From NCBI RefSeq assembly GCF_000143415.4, contig NW_003314297.1:1390412-1454411 (forward strand): 64,000 bases of DNA, given 5' to 3'. Made by a program: the position numbers and the translations under genes. Shown piece by piece: positions 19,807-30,353 of this stretch. Within the stretch, counting starts at the first letter, position 1, and each line of letters begins with the position of its first letter. The notes below the pieces were generated by a model. The model had not been told where the DNA came from and did not search any database. It was given only the letters and a program-made list of their open reading frames with translations. Source of the DNA: Selaginella moellendorffii. Taxonomy: Eukaryota > Streptophyta > Lycopodiopsida > Selaginellales > Selaginellaceae.

Positions 19807-22766
19807 CTAAGTTATTGATAAAGGTTCCGCTCCTCTGTGTCATGGTCTTGGCATCGTTTCCTGGAGGGTCTTGTGCTCCGTTGCTCCTGGAGTTCGTTGA
19901 TGATGAAGACTTCCATGATTTGTGCTCGTGCGTTTGTCGTCGGCAATCCATGTTGGTGAGGTACCGCTAGCGGTGTTGCAAGTCCAGGGGCGGCTAGTAG
20001 TTGGGTGTTCCAGTCAGTGCAGAGGTGCATACTTCATGGAACTTTGGTTGGTTGTGCCTAATTCGAGTGGCTCCCTGTTCCGTATCATGCAATTGTTCTC
20101 TTGTTGTGCCATACATCTCGTCCGGGTTGATCTCCTGTGTATAAGTGGTACTTGGTTTTGGCTTTCCTGTTGTTGATCCACTCGATCAAGGTTGTGTCTA
20201 AAGGTCAGTGTTTTCCTTGAAGCTCTTGAGCAAGTGGTCGAGATTGTGTCCAAATCTGGTCATCCATCTGACTACGTCGTGCCACCCTCCTGTCCCGTGT
20301 TGTTGATCCAGTTGTTTGGAGTCCTCAATGGCAAGTCCGCAAGCTTTCCTCCTCGTAGGAACCAGTTCTTCTGCACACCAACACACTCTGCTGCGTCTTT
20401 CAGACTCGATTCACGCTGGGTCTGCTGTGAGCGCCGGGAAACCGGCACACGCACCCCCACCCCCTCGCTGGGTGTCCAAACAGTGAAGATAGAGGATAGT
20501 TCGGCTCCATGCCGTGGTCTCTATGGGCAAAAGGCCAGCTTTGGTCCCCACCGTAAAGCACCACTGTTGTGCGGTAGTATACCTTTTTGGCTTCCCGGCA
20601 AGTGGTGACAGTTCTAGTGTAGAGCTTGTTCCACTGCCCTTCGTGCTGCCTAGCTAGGGAAATTGTCCATCAAATGTAATTCCATGCTTCTTTCCTGCGT
20701 TTTGCATAAAGCAACTTACATTGGTAATAACAGTGAGATTTTGCCATTGCAAGATACATTAGAGCATCAACAATATTTTGATAGTTTTAGGATTTCTCCC
20801 CCTAACTTTAGAAAAAAATTCTTCACAGTGTTGACATAACGAAGAGATAAATTGAGAAAAATACATGTATTCTATTGATGCAGAATAAACTTTCATGATA
20901 ATCTATTGTAATGTATTTGCAAGACCAAGCCAATATGATATCTCACTGAGATCAGTTCATCCATATAGATAATAATGATTGAAATTGTAGCAAACATAAA
21001 TATTCTTTGTCCTTATGAATCCAGGAAATTTATTAATTGTGGGAAAGAAACCTTCATCAAATATCACACAAGAAGTGGAGTTAAAATATGTATAATTATA
21101 AGTGGGAGAGATGATATTTCAATAGCATTGTACTTATTGAACAAGATTATGAAGGGTTGTTAATGCAAATGCATGTATAAGTTTTACAAAATCTTAATGA
21201 ACATACCTAATTTGATCTATTTTAACATATTTAGCTCTGCACTAAATAAAAAACTTTAGAAATGAATACTATATTGCATAATTGACATAATTGCTAAAAA
21301 GTATTGTCATAATTATCAATATATCCAAAAGTGTATTTTGCATAAGTGGTGGTGCTCAATTATAATGTTGTACCTTGAAGATATATTGGAAACTTACATA
21401 GATATTGAACATCATCCTAAGAATTATAGATGGCAATCACTATAAAATGATTAACTAATAGTACATATCATCTCTAAAATTCTTACAAAAATAATTCCAC
21501 CAAAACTTAAATATTAGTAATAAAAGCAAAGAGTTACACCACATGTCATGAATGTATTTTAATTGTTTAGTTGTAATGGCATAACATATGTAATTGCACT
21601 AATTATTGCTCTAGAATAGAAAGAAGAGGAGGCCACTATAAAAGAGTATGTTACTTTATTATAAAGATGAGAAAAAAGAAGCAAAAAGAAAAAAAAGCAA
21701 AAGAGATCAAAGGCTAAATCTAAATTAAAAATAGAAATCGAAGCACACCTCAAGGACAATCATATTTTTCTTTAAATATAAGTGTATAAAATATAAAAAT
21801 GTGCAATTTTGATTAACCCAAAAAAAACCTTAATTTATAAATGGTTCAAATTAAAACCTTAAAAAAACTATAAAAAATTGTAGACCACATATTTCAAGTT
21901 TGAGTGTGTTAAATGCACCAATTCTAACATCTCGTCAAGTTGAAGCATACAGCATTTAGAAAGAATACTTGTGATTCCAGTGATTGGGTGAGTTTAACTT
22001 ATTTTCTTCTTTTATGTGTTGCTTTTGGAATTTCCTCATCACTAGAATGTTCTCCTTAGCAGCAAGGAACCTGAATGCGGTGGGAGCACTGCAATCTTAT
22101 TAAAAAACAGCATTTCTAAAGTTTTAGTCTAATGCTTCATAGTCATGTAAACAATATATAATGAATACTTCAGTACCATTTGAATAGGCTCAACATTTGG
22201 CAGTAAGTCTACTGCAAATAAATTGGATCCATCCCCTTAGAACACTTAAAAAACTGATTACGACCGTTCTGGGTACGACCCCCAAACCATGTCACCCTTT
22301 GAATTGATCAGTCCGTTGAGCTGTACTGTGGGAAACTGAAACACGCAAGTTGTTCCAGCCATCCAAACTCATCTTCGCATTTGCTCACATATAAACATAA
22401 TTCAAATGCAATTTGTTGGAAGGTCAAGGTTGTAATGTCAACAAAAACATATTTTATGGAGTTAGAGTACGTATCCACATGGTTGTGGTTGACAATAAAG
22501 ATTTAATGCCCATAAAATTGATCTATGAAAGATGTGTTGTATGACACCTTGAGCACGGTTTTCCATCGGGCTCCTCCCAAAGTCACATATTCTGATTTTA
22601 GAAGGCCTCAAAAAATCTTGAATCGCTTGCGTGAGGGGTCAGATGGATTCCGAACATCCTGTCAATCATCTCGCCACTCTCGTCCACGGGTCTGACCGCC
22701 CTCGCCTCAGGAGCGAATGATCAGGTGAGACGCCTAGAGATAGATCTTAGGCCACGAGCAAGAATC
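19807..22766. other. Gene desert, AT-rich, before the NLR gene
   Basis: From 19.8 to 20.65 kb the composition is mixed, with short frames that lack recognisable domains. From about 20.7 to 22.5 kb it is strongly AT-rich with no frame above 70 codons worth supporting. I see no LTR pair, no terminal inverted repeat and no tRNA. It is probably old transposon-derived sequence. The last 200 bases are the NLR upstream region; I see no clear TATA box. Confidence 0.5.
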
Positions 22767-25700
22767 ATGGTGGATCCAGGCTTTGTCTCGGCGCTCATTG
22801 CAGAGATAGTGCACCTGGCGATAGTAGAAGCGGCTAAGGTTGTGATGTGCCGGGAATACTGTATGCAATTAGCAAAAATGGTGGATTCTTGTGTCAAGCC
22901 GGTCGTGTCTGAACTGGGGAGCCTTGGGAACAATCCGCAGCTCAAGAATGTTGCTGACACCTGGCTTGCAAGCCTTCGGGCCTGCCTAGAAGATGCGCAG
23001 GCAGTGATCATCGAGTGCAGGAGCGTGCATTCCTTCAACGTTTTCGTCAAGTAAGATGCATTCTTCTTTCTTCTGAGTAACGCATCAATTGATCAGTGCA
23101 TCGTTCTGCAGGTACAGGCTCTCGCGCAGAATCATGAGTATTCTGGTCAAGATAAAGGAACTTCACGAGGCTGCCAGTACTTGGAACGTGGCCCTGTCTG
23201 CCAAGGTTGTCACACAATGCAGTGAGGTACTACGGTTGCTTCAAGACAATTACAGATACGTTTCACTTTCGGCAAAGACCTGTGGATGCACACAGTCTGA
23301 GAGTTATAGCAAAGATCGTGCGATTTTTGAGATAACGAATGAAGCAACGAGTCACTCGGCTGGTTTAGACGTGGTCGACGAGCCAACTACAGAACTTCAG
23401 CCGATTCCGAAGCTGGTGTTTGGACTGGAGGAATTGAGCAGCCGACTTGAAGCAGTCCTTCGAGATGGCACAGGACGATGGGTTGGTGTTTGGGGCAAGG
23501 GAGGTTCAGGAAAGACGCTGTTGACACAAACTGTCACTAACAGTTTATCGGTGAACAATCACTTTGGAGGAAAGGTATATTGGCTCACGGTTGCACGAAA
23601 TCCCAACATTGCCAGGTTGCAAAGTAGATTACGCAAACACATCGGCCGTGGGGAGCAGCTCTTTTCATCCGAGGAAGCTGGCAGGAAAACCCTCATCAAC
23701 TGCTTGAAGAACAGCAAAGTGTTGTTGATCTTGGACGATGTGTGGGATGGAAATGTGCTGCAGTGGTTTGATGTGGTGGATGCTCCAGGCAGCAAAATTC
23801 TGTTGACTTCCCGGAACAACAGTGTCTTTGACAAGGTGCCATCAACGGTCATCGAAGTGAAACTGCTTTCGGATGAGCATAGTTGGAATCTCTTCTGTGG
23901 CTGTGCATTTCCGGGACAAGACCGGCAACAGCTAGAACACGACATGGAACCAATACTTGCCGAAAGAGTAAAGCAAGTGGTCTCTGAGTGCAAAGGACTG
24001 CCTTTAGCTCTCAAAGTCATTGGTGGAAGCATGGCAGGCAAGCAGCAGCTAGGCGACTGGGATTCTACATTACGCAAGTTGAAGAATGCCGAGGTTTTGA
24101 ACGAGGAACAAGAGAACCAGGTGTATCACAGACTCAAGCTTAGCTATGACGAACTCGATATGATTGACAAAGCCCGAGGCAGAGCACTGCAAGAGTGCTT
24201 TCTCTACTTCGCAGCCTTTCCTGAGGATGCAGTTATAGAGGTGGAGCAGCTCATTGGGTATTGGATTGGTGATGGCTTGATAGGATACAAAGACGATGAA
24301 GATCCTCAGGTTGAGGCTTATTACATTCTGGGCCAGCTTATAGGACGCTCACTCGTGGATCTGGAAGTAGGTTGGACATATAGCCAGAACACGAAGTTCT
24401 TGAGTTGCAAAATACACGATGTGCTTCGGGATATGGCGATTTACATATTGGAAAACCAGAAGAAGGCCACTGAGTATGCGTGCCTGTTTCTGTCTGGAAG
24501 GGAGTTTCCTGCAGGACTATGCAAAGGTACTGGCCAAGAGAAGTTCAACGCTAAGAAGCTTTCTTTGATAGGAAATCAGGTGGAGAACGTCGATAAGCTT
24601 GGAACTCGGGCTCCGGATGTGGAAGTGCTACTCCTTAGCAACAACATTCAGCTGAAACATCTTACCGGACGGTTTCTGTGGAGCTTTAAAAAGCTCCGTG
24701 TACTGGACCTGAGCAGGACGGGCTTAATATCTCTTCCCATGGAGATTGGGAAGCTCAAAGAGTTGGTCGTCCTCGACATTAGTTATAGCAGCATCCGATC
24801 TGTGCCGGACTCTTTGGGCAGGCTGGTGAAGTTGGAACATCTGAACATGCAAAACTGTCCATTGAAGAGCTTTCCAGTGCACAAAGTATCGAATCTCGTC
24901 AACTTGCGTTATCTCAACACAAGAGGGTGTGGAGATATTTGGGACCAAAACCGGCACAGTCCTTGCAGCTGTGTAACATCTGAACTTCCAATACAAGGCC
25001 TAAAGAATCTAGCAGCCTTGCAAATGTTGACCAGGTTATGGATCAGCAGCCGAACTACAGAACGCTTCCCTGCTATCTCTTCAACCAGGCTGGTACATCT
25101 CAGCCTTTACTTCGAACAACTTTCAGTCATTCCAGACGAGCTCCAGTCTCTGGCCGCTCTAGAGGTTCTCGATGTCAACACTTGCAGATTACTCCAGAAG
25201 CTACCGGACTATCTCGCCAAGTCCTTCTTGGGACTGCTTGCTCTCGACCTTCGTGGCTGCACGTCGTTGTCGCAACTTCCTTCAGATCTGCAGGAACTAC
25301 AATGGCTTCAAAAGCTGGATCTTGAAGGCTGCTTGTCCTTGCAATCTCTACCAGAGGCTTTCGGAAGTTCAGGTGCATTTCCTTCGTTACAAGAGCTTTT
25401 CATGACGGGATGCAGAAGACTAGAAGCATTTCCAGAATTGCAACCAGGGGCGCTTCCTCGTCTTCGTATGCTCAAACTGCCGTTTTGTGCGCGCCTGCAA
25501 CACTTGGATATACATCCCAAGGCGCTGCCCAACCTTGTCCACTTGAACCTGGGTGGCTGTGCCGGATTGAAAGAGCTCCCTGACGAGGAAGCGTTGAGAT
25601 ATTTTTCATACTTGGAGGAGCTGGTTTTGAACAACACGCAAATATCTAGCTTACCTGCGAGTATAGGACTGCTTCCAAGGCTGAAGAAGCTGGATTTGAA

Positions 25701-26796
25701 GCAATGCATGCAACTGAGAGCGTTACCATGGGTTGATTTAAGCGGTGACTACTTCATCAGCTTGGAAGAGATATCTATGCAAGGAATTCCCATTCGAGAA
25801 CTGCCCAAGGTTTTGGCTGCAGCACCACAGCTCCGAAAAATGGACCTCACGGACTGCGACTTCATAACCCTGACGGACGAGGTGTTCGGCTTGTTGAAAA
25901 CCAGAAACGTTAATCTCATCAGAGCCAACGTTCAGATCATATCTGCTCTGAATGAAGCGGAAATGGGGCATGAGCACGAAGCAGACAAAGAACCGATAAA
26001 GCAGAAGCCAGAAACTGGGAAAGCAGCTGAGAACACTTCAGAGACGAATACCGACCAACATGAATCTGCTACTGTCTTGGATCCGAGTAGTTCAAAAACG
26101 AGATCTACAACCAACCAGCACAGTACCTCCTTTCCTTCATTCAACAATTTCCTAGACTGGTTAGCAGGATTCATAGACGAAACCAGTATAGATGAAGATG
26201 TAGAATATCAGAAGCTGGCAAAGGATGCAAACGGCTACGATCCTGGTCATGTGCGGAGGGTCGATTTGCGAGACATGAAACTGCAACTCTTCAAGCGAGG
26301 ATTGGAAGATCATCTGGTGCTGGGCTCATGCAGCGGAGACGTCATCACTGAGGAGGTCCTCAAAAACCTGGCCTGTACGAGCTGGAACGTGCACTCGTAT
26401 GTTGGTGCTCGTTTCCTGGCAAACGGTTTCTTCGAGCTGGCATTCGCAAACTCGCTGGATGTTCAGAAGTTGCTGGAGAAGCGGTTTGCGCAGTATGAAG
26501 ATCGCGTGATCCTCTTCCAGCCTTTCCAGCAAGACTTCAACCCCAACGAGGTTGGGAATATCAAAGCAGCTGTTTGGGTGGGATTGCCCCTCCTGCCGAC
26601 GGATTGCTTGCATCCCAAAGTTTTGAAGGCGGTTGGGAATGCACTTGGTAGCTACTTGGCATATGAGCTTGACGGTGGAAGGCTTCCCAGGGTTTGCTTC
26701 GCATGCACCATCCAACAAGAACGGGAGTTGCCTAGTGAACTGGAGCTGGTTCTCCCATCCGGCAAAGTCTGGCTGCAGCGCTTGGTATGGTCGTAG
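22767..26796 (+). CDS. CC_R-type NLR immune receptor with C-terminal DUF4283-like domain
   Basis: Two exons (22767-23050, 23112-26796) give about 1322 residues. Residues 1-170 form an RPW8-like helical bundle (CREYCMQLAKMVDSCVKPVV, then SVHSFNVFVKYRLSRRIMS across the junction). The NB-ARC domain has a P-loop GKGGSGKT at 223-230, Walker B LLILDDVWD near 300, SKILLTSRN, CKGLPLALK near 388 and an IHD in place of MHD at 529-531. About 450 residues of leucine-rich repeats follow (LRVLDLSRTGLISLP, LEELVLNNTQISSLP). After an acidic Ser/Thr-rich linker (about 1030-1130), residues 1146-1310 read like DUF4283: NGFFELAFANSLDVQKLLEK, QPFQQDFNP, AVWVGLPLLPTDCLHPKVL and KAVGNALGSYLAYE. DUF4283 is known from LINE-type retroelement and gag-like plant proteins. 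The frame is uninterrupted. It should act in the cytosol in immune signalling; the role of the extra domain is unknown. Confidence 0.9.
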
Positions 26797-26814
26797 ACAA
26801 AAGGTGGGATTTTG

Positions 26815-26920
26815 AGCGTGAAGCATGCAAGGAGCTTGTGATGAGAGTTCACAGAGTGGCTTGTGATAAATGCGATCTAAACGAAAAGTGATGAGAGTTC
26901 ACAAAGTGGCTGTGACGAAA
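26815..26920 (+). repeat. SET-tail scrap downstream of the NLR
   Basis: GTGAAGCATGCAAGGAGCTTG then TGATGAGAGTTCACAGAG matches the TPR-SET tail at 18776-18830 and is itself partly doubled (GTGATGAGAGTTCACA occurs twice, 26837 and 26889). It shows that the NLR was placed beside a second copy of that gene end. Confidence 0.65.
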
Positions 26921-26965
26921 GTAAATGTGGTCTTAGTTTGACGCGTGTAAGGCTGTGGCGTTGTA

Positions 26966-27004
26966 ACGTGTCGTTCTCTCCAATGACCACGTGGTGACAC
27001 GTGT
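26966..27004. promoter_or_regulatory. ABRE/G-box cluster upstream of the LEA-like gene
   Basis: Three ACGT-core elements lie 55-95 bases before the ATG at 27060: ACGTGTC (26966-26972), CCACGTGG (26987-26994) and ACACGTGT (26997-27004). Such clusters are the known binding sites of ABA-pathway bZIP factors, which fits a desiccation-type protein. A TTTTAGGGTT telo-box-like motif follows at 27031-27040. Confidence 0.65.
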
Positions 27005-27059
27005 ATTGGTCCACCTATTGGTGTTTAAAGGTTTTAGGGTTCTTCGGCAGGGCAGAGCA

Positions 27060-27780
27060 ATGGCGAGAGCGCAAGAAGGTGAATCGGGGCTTGACGCAGT
27101 CGTTCGCGATGCGGCAAATCAGAATGAGGAAAATGCTGGTGGCCAGGAGTCGGAGTTTGATACGATCGCTCGCTACAGAGGGCAGGCTCAGGAAAATATG
27201 GGGAATTTCTTAGCGCAGCATGTCGCTCGTCACGGCGAGCCGGGCAAGAACAAGGGAATCGCGGTATGAAAAGGTTTTCTTTCCCTCTTCTCAAGTGGCG
27301 AAATCTCGCAGGGCAAGAGTGAGGAGCAACTCCAAGCTAAGGATGGATCGTCGATCTCTGACCAGCTTGGCAAGAGGTGAGTTTCTCTACAAGGCCTCCC
27401 GATTTCTCCTGTCCCATTCTTAGATCCTGGAGGATTTGAATCGCAGCTCGGACGAAGCTCGTGAAAGAGTCTTCCAGAGCGGGGATAGAACATACGACGC
27501 GATCGAGGAGGCGAAGAAGTCCGTCCAGAAGAGGTTTGAGGACGCGAGGAAAAATGCGAGCGACAAGAAGAAGGACGCACCGGATGAAGGAGCAGACAGC
27601 TACACCGCGATCAACGAAGCCAAGGAGGAGCTCAAGGACAAATACGATGCTGCTAGAGATCATTTCGATGAGAATGCCAGTGATGTGGATAAATCTCGAG
27701 AAGGACAAGATGGATCGAAGGAAGCCAGTGGCATTTCGTCGGTGACCCGATCGATCAAAGAGGCCATCGCTGGAAAGTAA
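27060..27780 (+). CDS. LEA-like hydrophilic protein (one splice phase unresolved)
   Basis: ATG 27060 opens an exon to 27263 (MARAQEGESGLDAVVRDAAN and RYRGQAQENMGNFLAQH), then exons 27312-27376 and 27424-27780. The last exon is highly charged and lacks hydrophobic runs (KKSVQKRFEDARKNASDKKK, NEAKEELKDKYDAARDHFDE), resembling LEA proteins that protect cells on drying. The first two exons join in phase, but exon 2 ends with two bases over while the good frame of exon 3 starts on a full codon. With the obvious donor and acceptor the frame shifts and stops early. Either another splice site is used, or the gene has a one-base lesion. The ABRE cluster upstream supports stress regulation. A decayed relative lies at 19395-19712. 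Confidence 0.65.
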
Positions 27781-27849
27781 ATCTCAAAACTTAAATTTGA
27801 TATTATCTTAGTGCAAGGCTTATCAATTGATTAAAATGTAGTAGTCTTA

Positions 27850-27874
27850 CGCTGGAAAGAGGATTCGAACCTCT

Positions 27875-27916
<42 letters not shown>

Positions 27917-27923
27917 GTCCAGC
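27850..27923 (-). tRNA. tRNA-Asn (anticodon GTT)
   Basis: On the minus strand the 74 bases form a complete cloverleaf: acceptor GCTGGA with TCCAGC, the D arm with TAGCTCAGCAGGTTAGAGC, anticodon loop CTGTTAA with GTT, and T arm AGAGG TTCGAAT CCTCT. Both internal promoter boxes are intact. It heads unit 1 of the tandem duplication; its copy in unit 2 is damaged. Confidence 0.95.
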
Positions 27924-28015
27924 TTATATTAATAATAATAAACTTTAAAAATAAATAGTTAAATTTATTAACGCGCGGATCTCAACGCTAAACAGTTTTA
28001 TCACATGCCTATAGC

Positions 28016-29583
28016 TCAGCTGCAAATTATATTTTGATCGAGCCTGATGGACGCGTTCACGAGCAAGTCAGCATTGAGCGTCATCGTTATACTTCTCGTG
28101 CGCTCTTCCATGTCGATCCCGCCCGGGTTAGCAGCACGCCAATTAAATGCCTGGAGCAAACTGGCCACGTAAAACGCGATCGATCTCATCGCCAGTGGAT
28201 AGCCGGCACATACTCTCCTGCCCGATGAGAATGGAATGAAATCAAAGTTCTGCCCGTTGATGGCGCTGCTGGAGCCGAGAAAACGCTCCGGCTGGAACGC
28301 TCCTGGGTCGGGCCAGCGAGCGGGATCGCGTCCGATGGCCCATATGTTGACGAGAACCTTGCAGCCGCCGGGGATGGTGTACCCGCCCAGGTTGACGGGC
28401 TTGAGATTCTTGTGAGGAACTCCCAGTGGGGCTGCCGGGTGGAGACGCAGTGATTCCTTGACAATGGCATCGATGTATGGAAGGTTTGGAAGATCGGACT
28501 CTTGCACCGCGCGAGCTCTCCCTACAACGCTGTCCAGTTCGGCTTGAGCCTTGGACACGACTCGGGGATGGTTTATGAGCTCCGCCATTGTCCACTCGAG
28601 CGTCACTAGTGAAGTTTCCAACCCTGCAACAACCATGTCCTGTCGCAAGAAGTGAAAAATACCAATATCTCGATGCTGGCAAAACTTACCCAGAGCAGTG
28701 CCAAAATGGAAATGTCTGGCAATTTATCCTTGTCCTCGAGAGATATAAGAACGTCAGTGAAGTCTCGAGGGACGAACCCGTCCCCAGCTTGATCTTTTCT
28801 GCGTCGATGCTTGTCGATTTGATCTTCCAGCAAGAGCTTCAGGCGAGGCATGAGCTCCCTGTTGATTTTCTTGTAGACTCCATGGAGATCCAGCCCGTCA
28901 AGTGCCGGAAGCAGGGTACCGATGTTCAGGTGCAAGCTTAGAGAAGCTATCTTCTGGCTGAGATCCATGACCTCCAGCCCCCGCTCGCTAAGAAGAACCA
29001 GGCATAGCGAATTCGACAAGAGACTACTGAAAACCTCGTGCAAATTGATCGTTGTCTCGGATTGCTGGAAAATGGACTTGACTGTATGCTTCATCTCCGA
29101 CTCACGGAATCCTGCGCTTGTCTTGAGCATACTGTTGCTAAACAGGTGTGTGCTGCAAATCCTCCTCATGGTCTTCCACTTATCACCTATGGGCCCGAGG
29201 ATGAGACCGTTCCAGTCGTGGCTGATGATCCGAAAGAACTCGTCGTCCGGCCGGCTTGCAAACTCGAGATCGTGGGTCTTAAGAACCTGTGCGGCCATTT
29301 CGTTGTTGTTTACCACCACGAACGGGGCCATTCCGATCTTGAGGTAGACGATCGGCCCATACTTCTTGCTGATCTTTGCAAAGTGCTGGTGGAGTGGCTC
29401 CTTGAGGGAGAAGAGCGCTCCAAAAATGGGGAAAGAGAATGGACCTGGAGGGAGGCGCCGTTGCTGCGACGATCGAATTCTCCCTATGAGGAGTGATAGT
29501 ATGATCCAGCTGATGCCCAGGACGAACAAAGCCACACCTAAGTCCATCGCTTCAAAGGTCTGGATCTCCACGGCCATAGCCAT
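28016..29583 (-). CDS. Cytochrome P450 monooxygenase, copy A
   Basis: Two exons (28690-29583 and 28016-28639) give about 505 residues, a normal P450 length. The N-terminus has a membrane anchor (ALFVLGISWIILSLLIG) and the proline hinge RLPPGPFSFPIFG. Catalytic signatures are the I-helix AGLETS, the ExxR motif KESLRLHP, the PERF motif FQPERFLG and the haem loop FSSGRRVCAG, whose cysteine binds iron. It is an A-type (CYP71-clan-like) plant P450 of the endoplasmic reticulum; substrate unknown. The single 50-base phase-0 intron lies just before the I-helix. ATG 29583 was chosen because copy B starts at the same Met; 26 further codons are open upstream only in copy A. Copies A and B differ at scattered residues, and both are intact. 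Confidence 0.92.
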
Positions 29584-29735
29584 CAGGCTCAACGAAGACC
29601 CCGGTGGGCGGGGTTCGCAAGGCACCTTGCCGTCTCCGCTGGATGGCCCCGTGGAATGCATGCTCCCATAAAAAACTCGCAGTTAGCAGCCCACGACATG
29701 ATTTAAATTTTTAATGATACCAGTCAAAGACATTT

Positions 29736-29945
29736 TTACAGGAGGTCGAAGAGATTCTCCAAGCCTTGGCCAATCTCCCATATAGAAACTCCAACGCCCG
29801 CGGAAACACTCTCTTCTAGCCCGGAAGAAACGCTCTTGGCAGTGGGGAAGTAGACCCTGTGCTTGTTTTGATCCTTAAAGTAGTGCAATCCCGGGATCAG
29901 AAGCTCCAAGAATTGGTCGCCAACAATAGCTCCACCACCTAGAAT
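29736..29945 (-). pseudogene. Fragment of the CHID1-like last exon
   Basis: On the minus strand it reads [17 protein letters not shown], then [20 protein letters not shown] and [20 protein letters not shown], almost the end of the CHID1-like protein but with an internal deletion after LELL. It has no upstream exons. The same fragment lies at 37200-37395 in unit 2, so it predates the 7.2-kb duplication. Confidence 0.8.
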
Positions 29946-29989
29946 GAAAAGTAGGGTTAACAAATTGATCCTAAACAGATGTCTAAATG

Positions 29990-30300
29990 ATATTTTGATC
30001 GAGCCGGGTTTACAAGCAAGGCGGCATTGAGCTTCATCGCCATACTTGCCGTGGACTCTTCCATGTCGATCGCGCCCGGGTTAGCAGGACGCCAAGCGAA
30101 TGCCTGGAGCAAACTGGCCACACGTAAAACGATCTCATCGCCAGTGGATAGTCAGGACAAACTCTCCTACCCGACGAGAATGGAATGAAATCGAAGTGGC
30201 AGGGATAGCGCTGCTGGAGCTGAGGAAACGCTCCGCTTCTGGGTGAGTGGAATTGCGTCCGCGGCCATGGCCATAGTTGACAAGATCTAGACAACTGTTG
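29990..30300 (-). pseudogene. Fragment of the P450 last exon
   Basis: The plus-strand text from GATATTTTGATCGAGCC through CGCCAGTGGATAGTCAGGAC to GGTGAGTGGAATTGCG follows the 3' part of the P450 genes (compare 28029-28330), with deletions and frame breaks across the haem loop. A shorter version lies in unit 2 at 37425-37550. Confidence 0.75.
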
Positions 30301-30353
30301 CATCGTGATTCCTCAGAGGGTTTGGATTTTTAATGATACCACGCAAGACATTC

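Noticed and set aside
19812-20253. Minus-strand frames suggestive of copia-type remnants
   Set aside because: I could not place any reverse transcriptase, integrase or RNase H motif, so no element is called.
22721-23050. 109-codon minus-strand frame opposite the first NLR exon
   Set aside because: Antisense shadow; the plus-strand frame encodes the RPW8-like domain and splices in phase to the NB-ARC exon.
28005-28026. TATAGCTCAGCTG resembling a tRNA A box
   Set aside because: No B box, no acceptor stem and no cloverleaf can be formed; it lies in the P450 3' flank.
29038-29496. Plus-strand frames (about 140-150 codons) in both P450 genes
   Set aside because: They recur in both units only because the P450 exon is conserved; they are antisense shadows.
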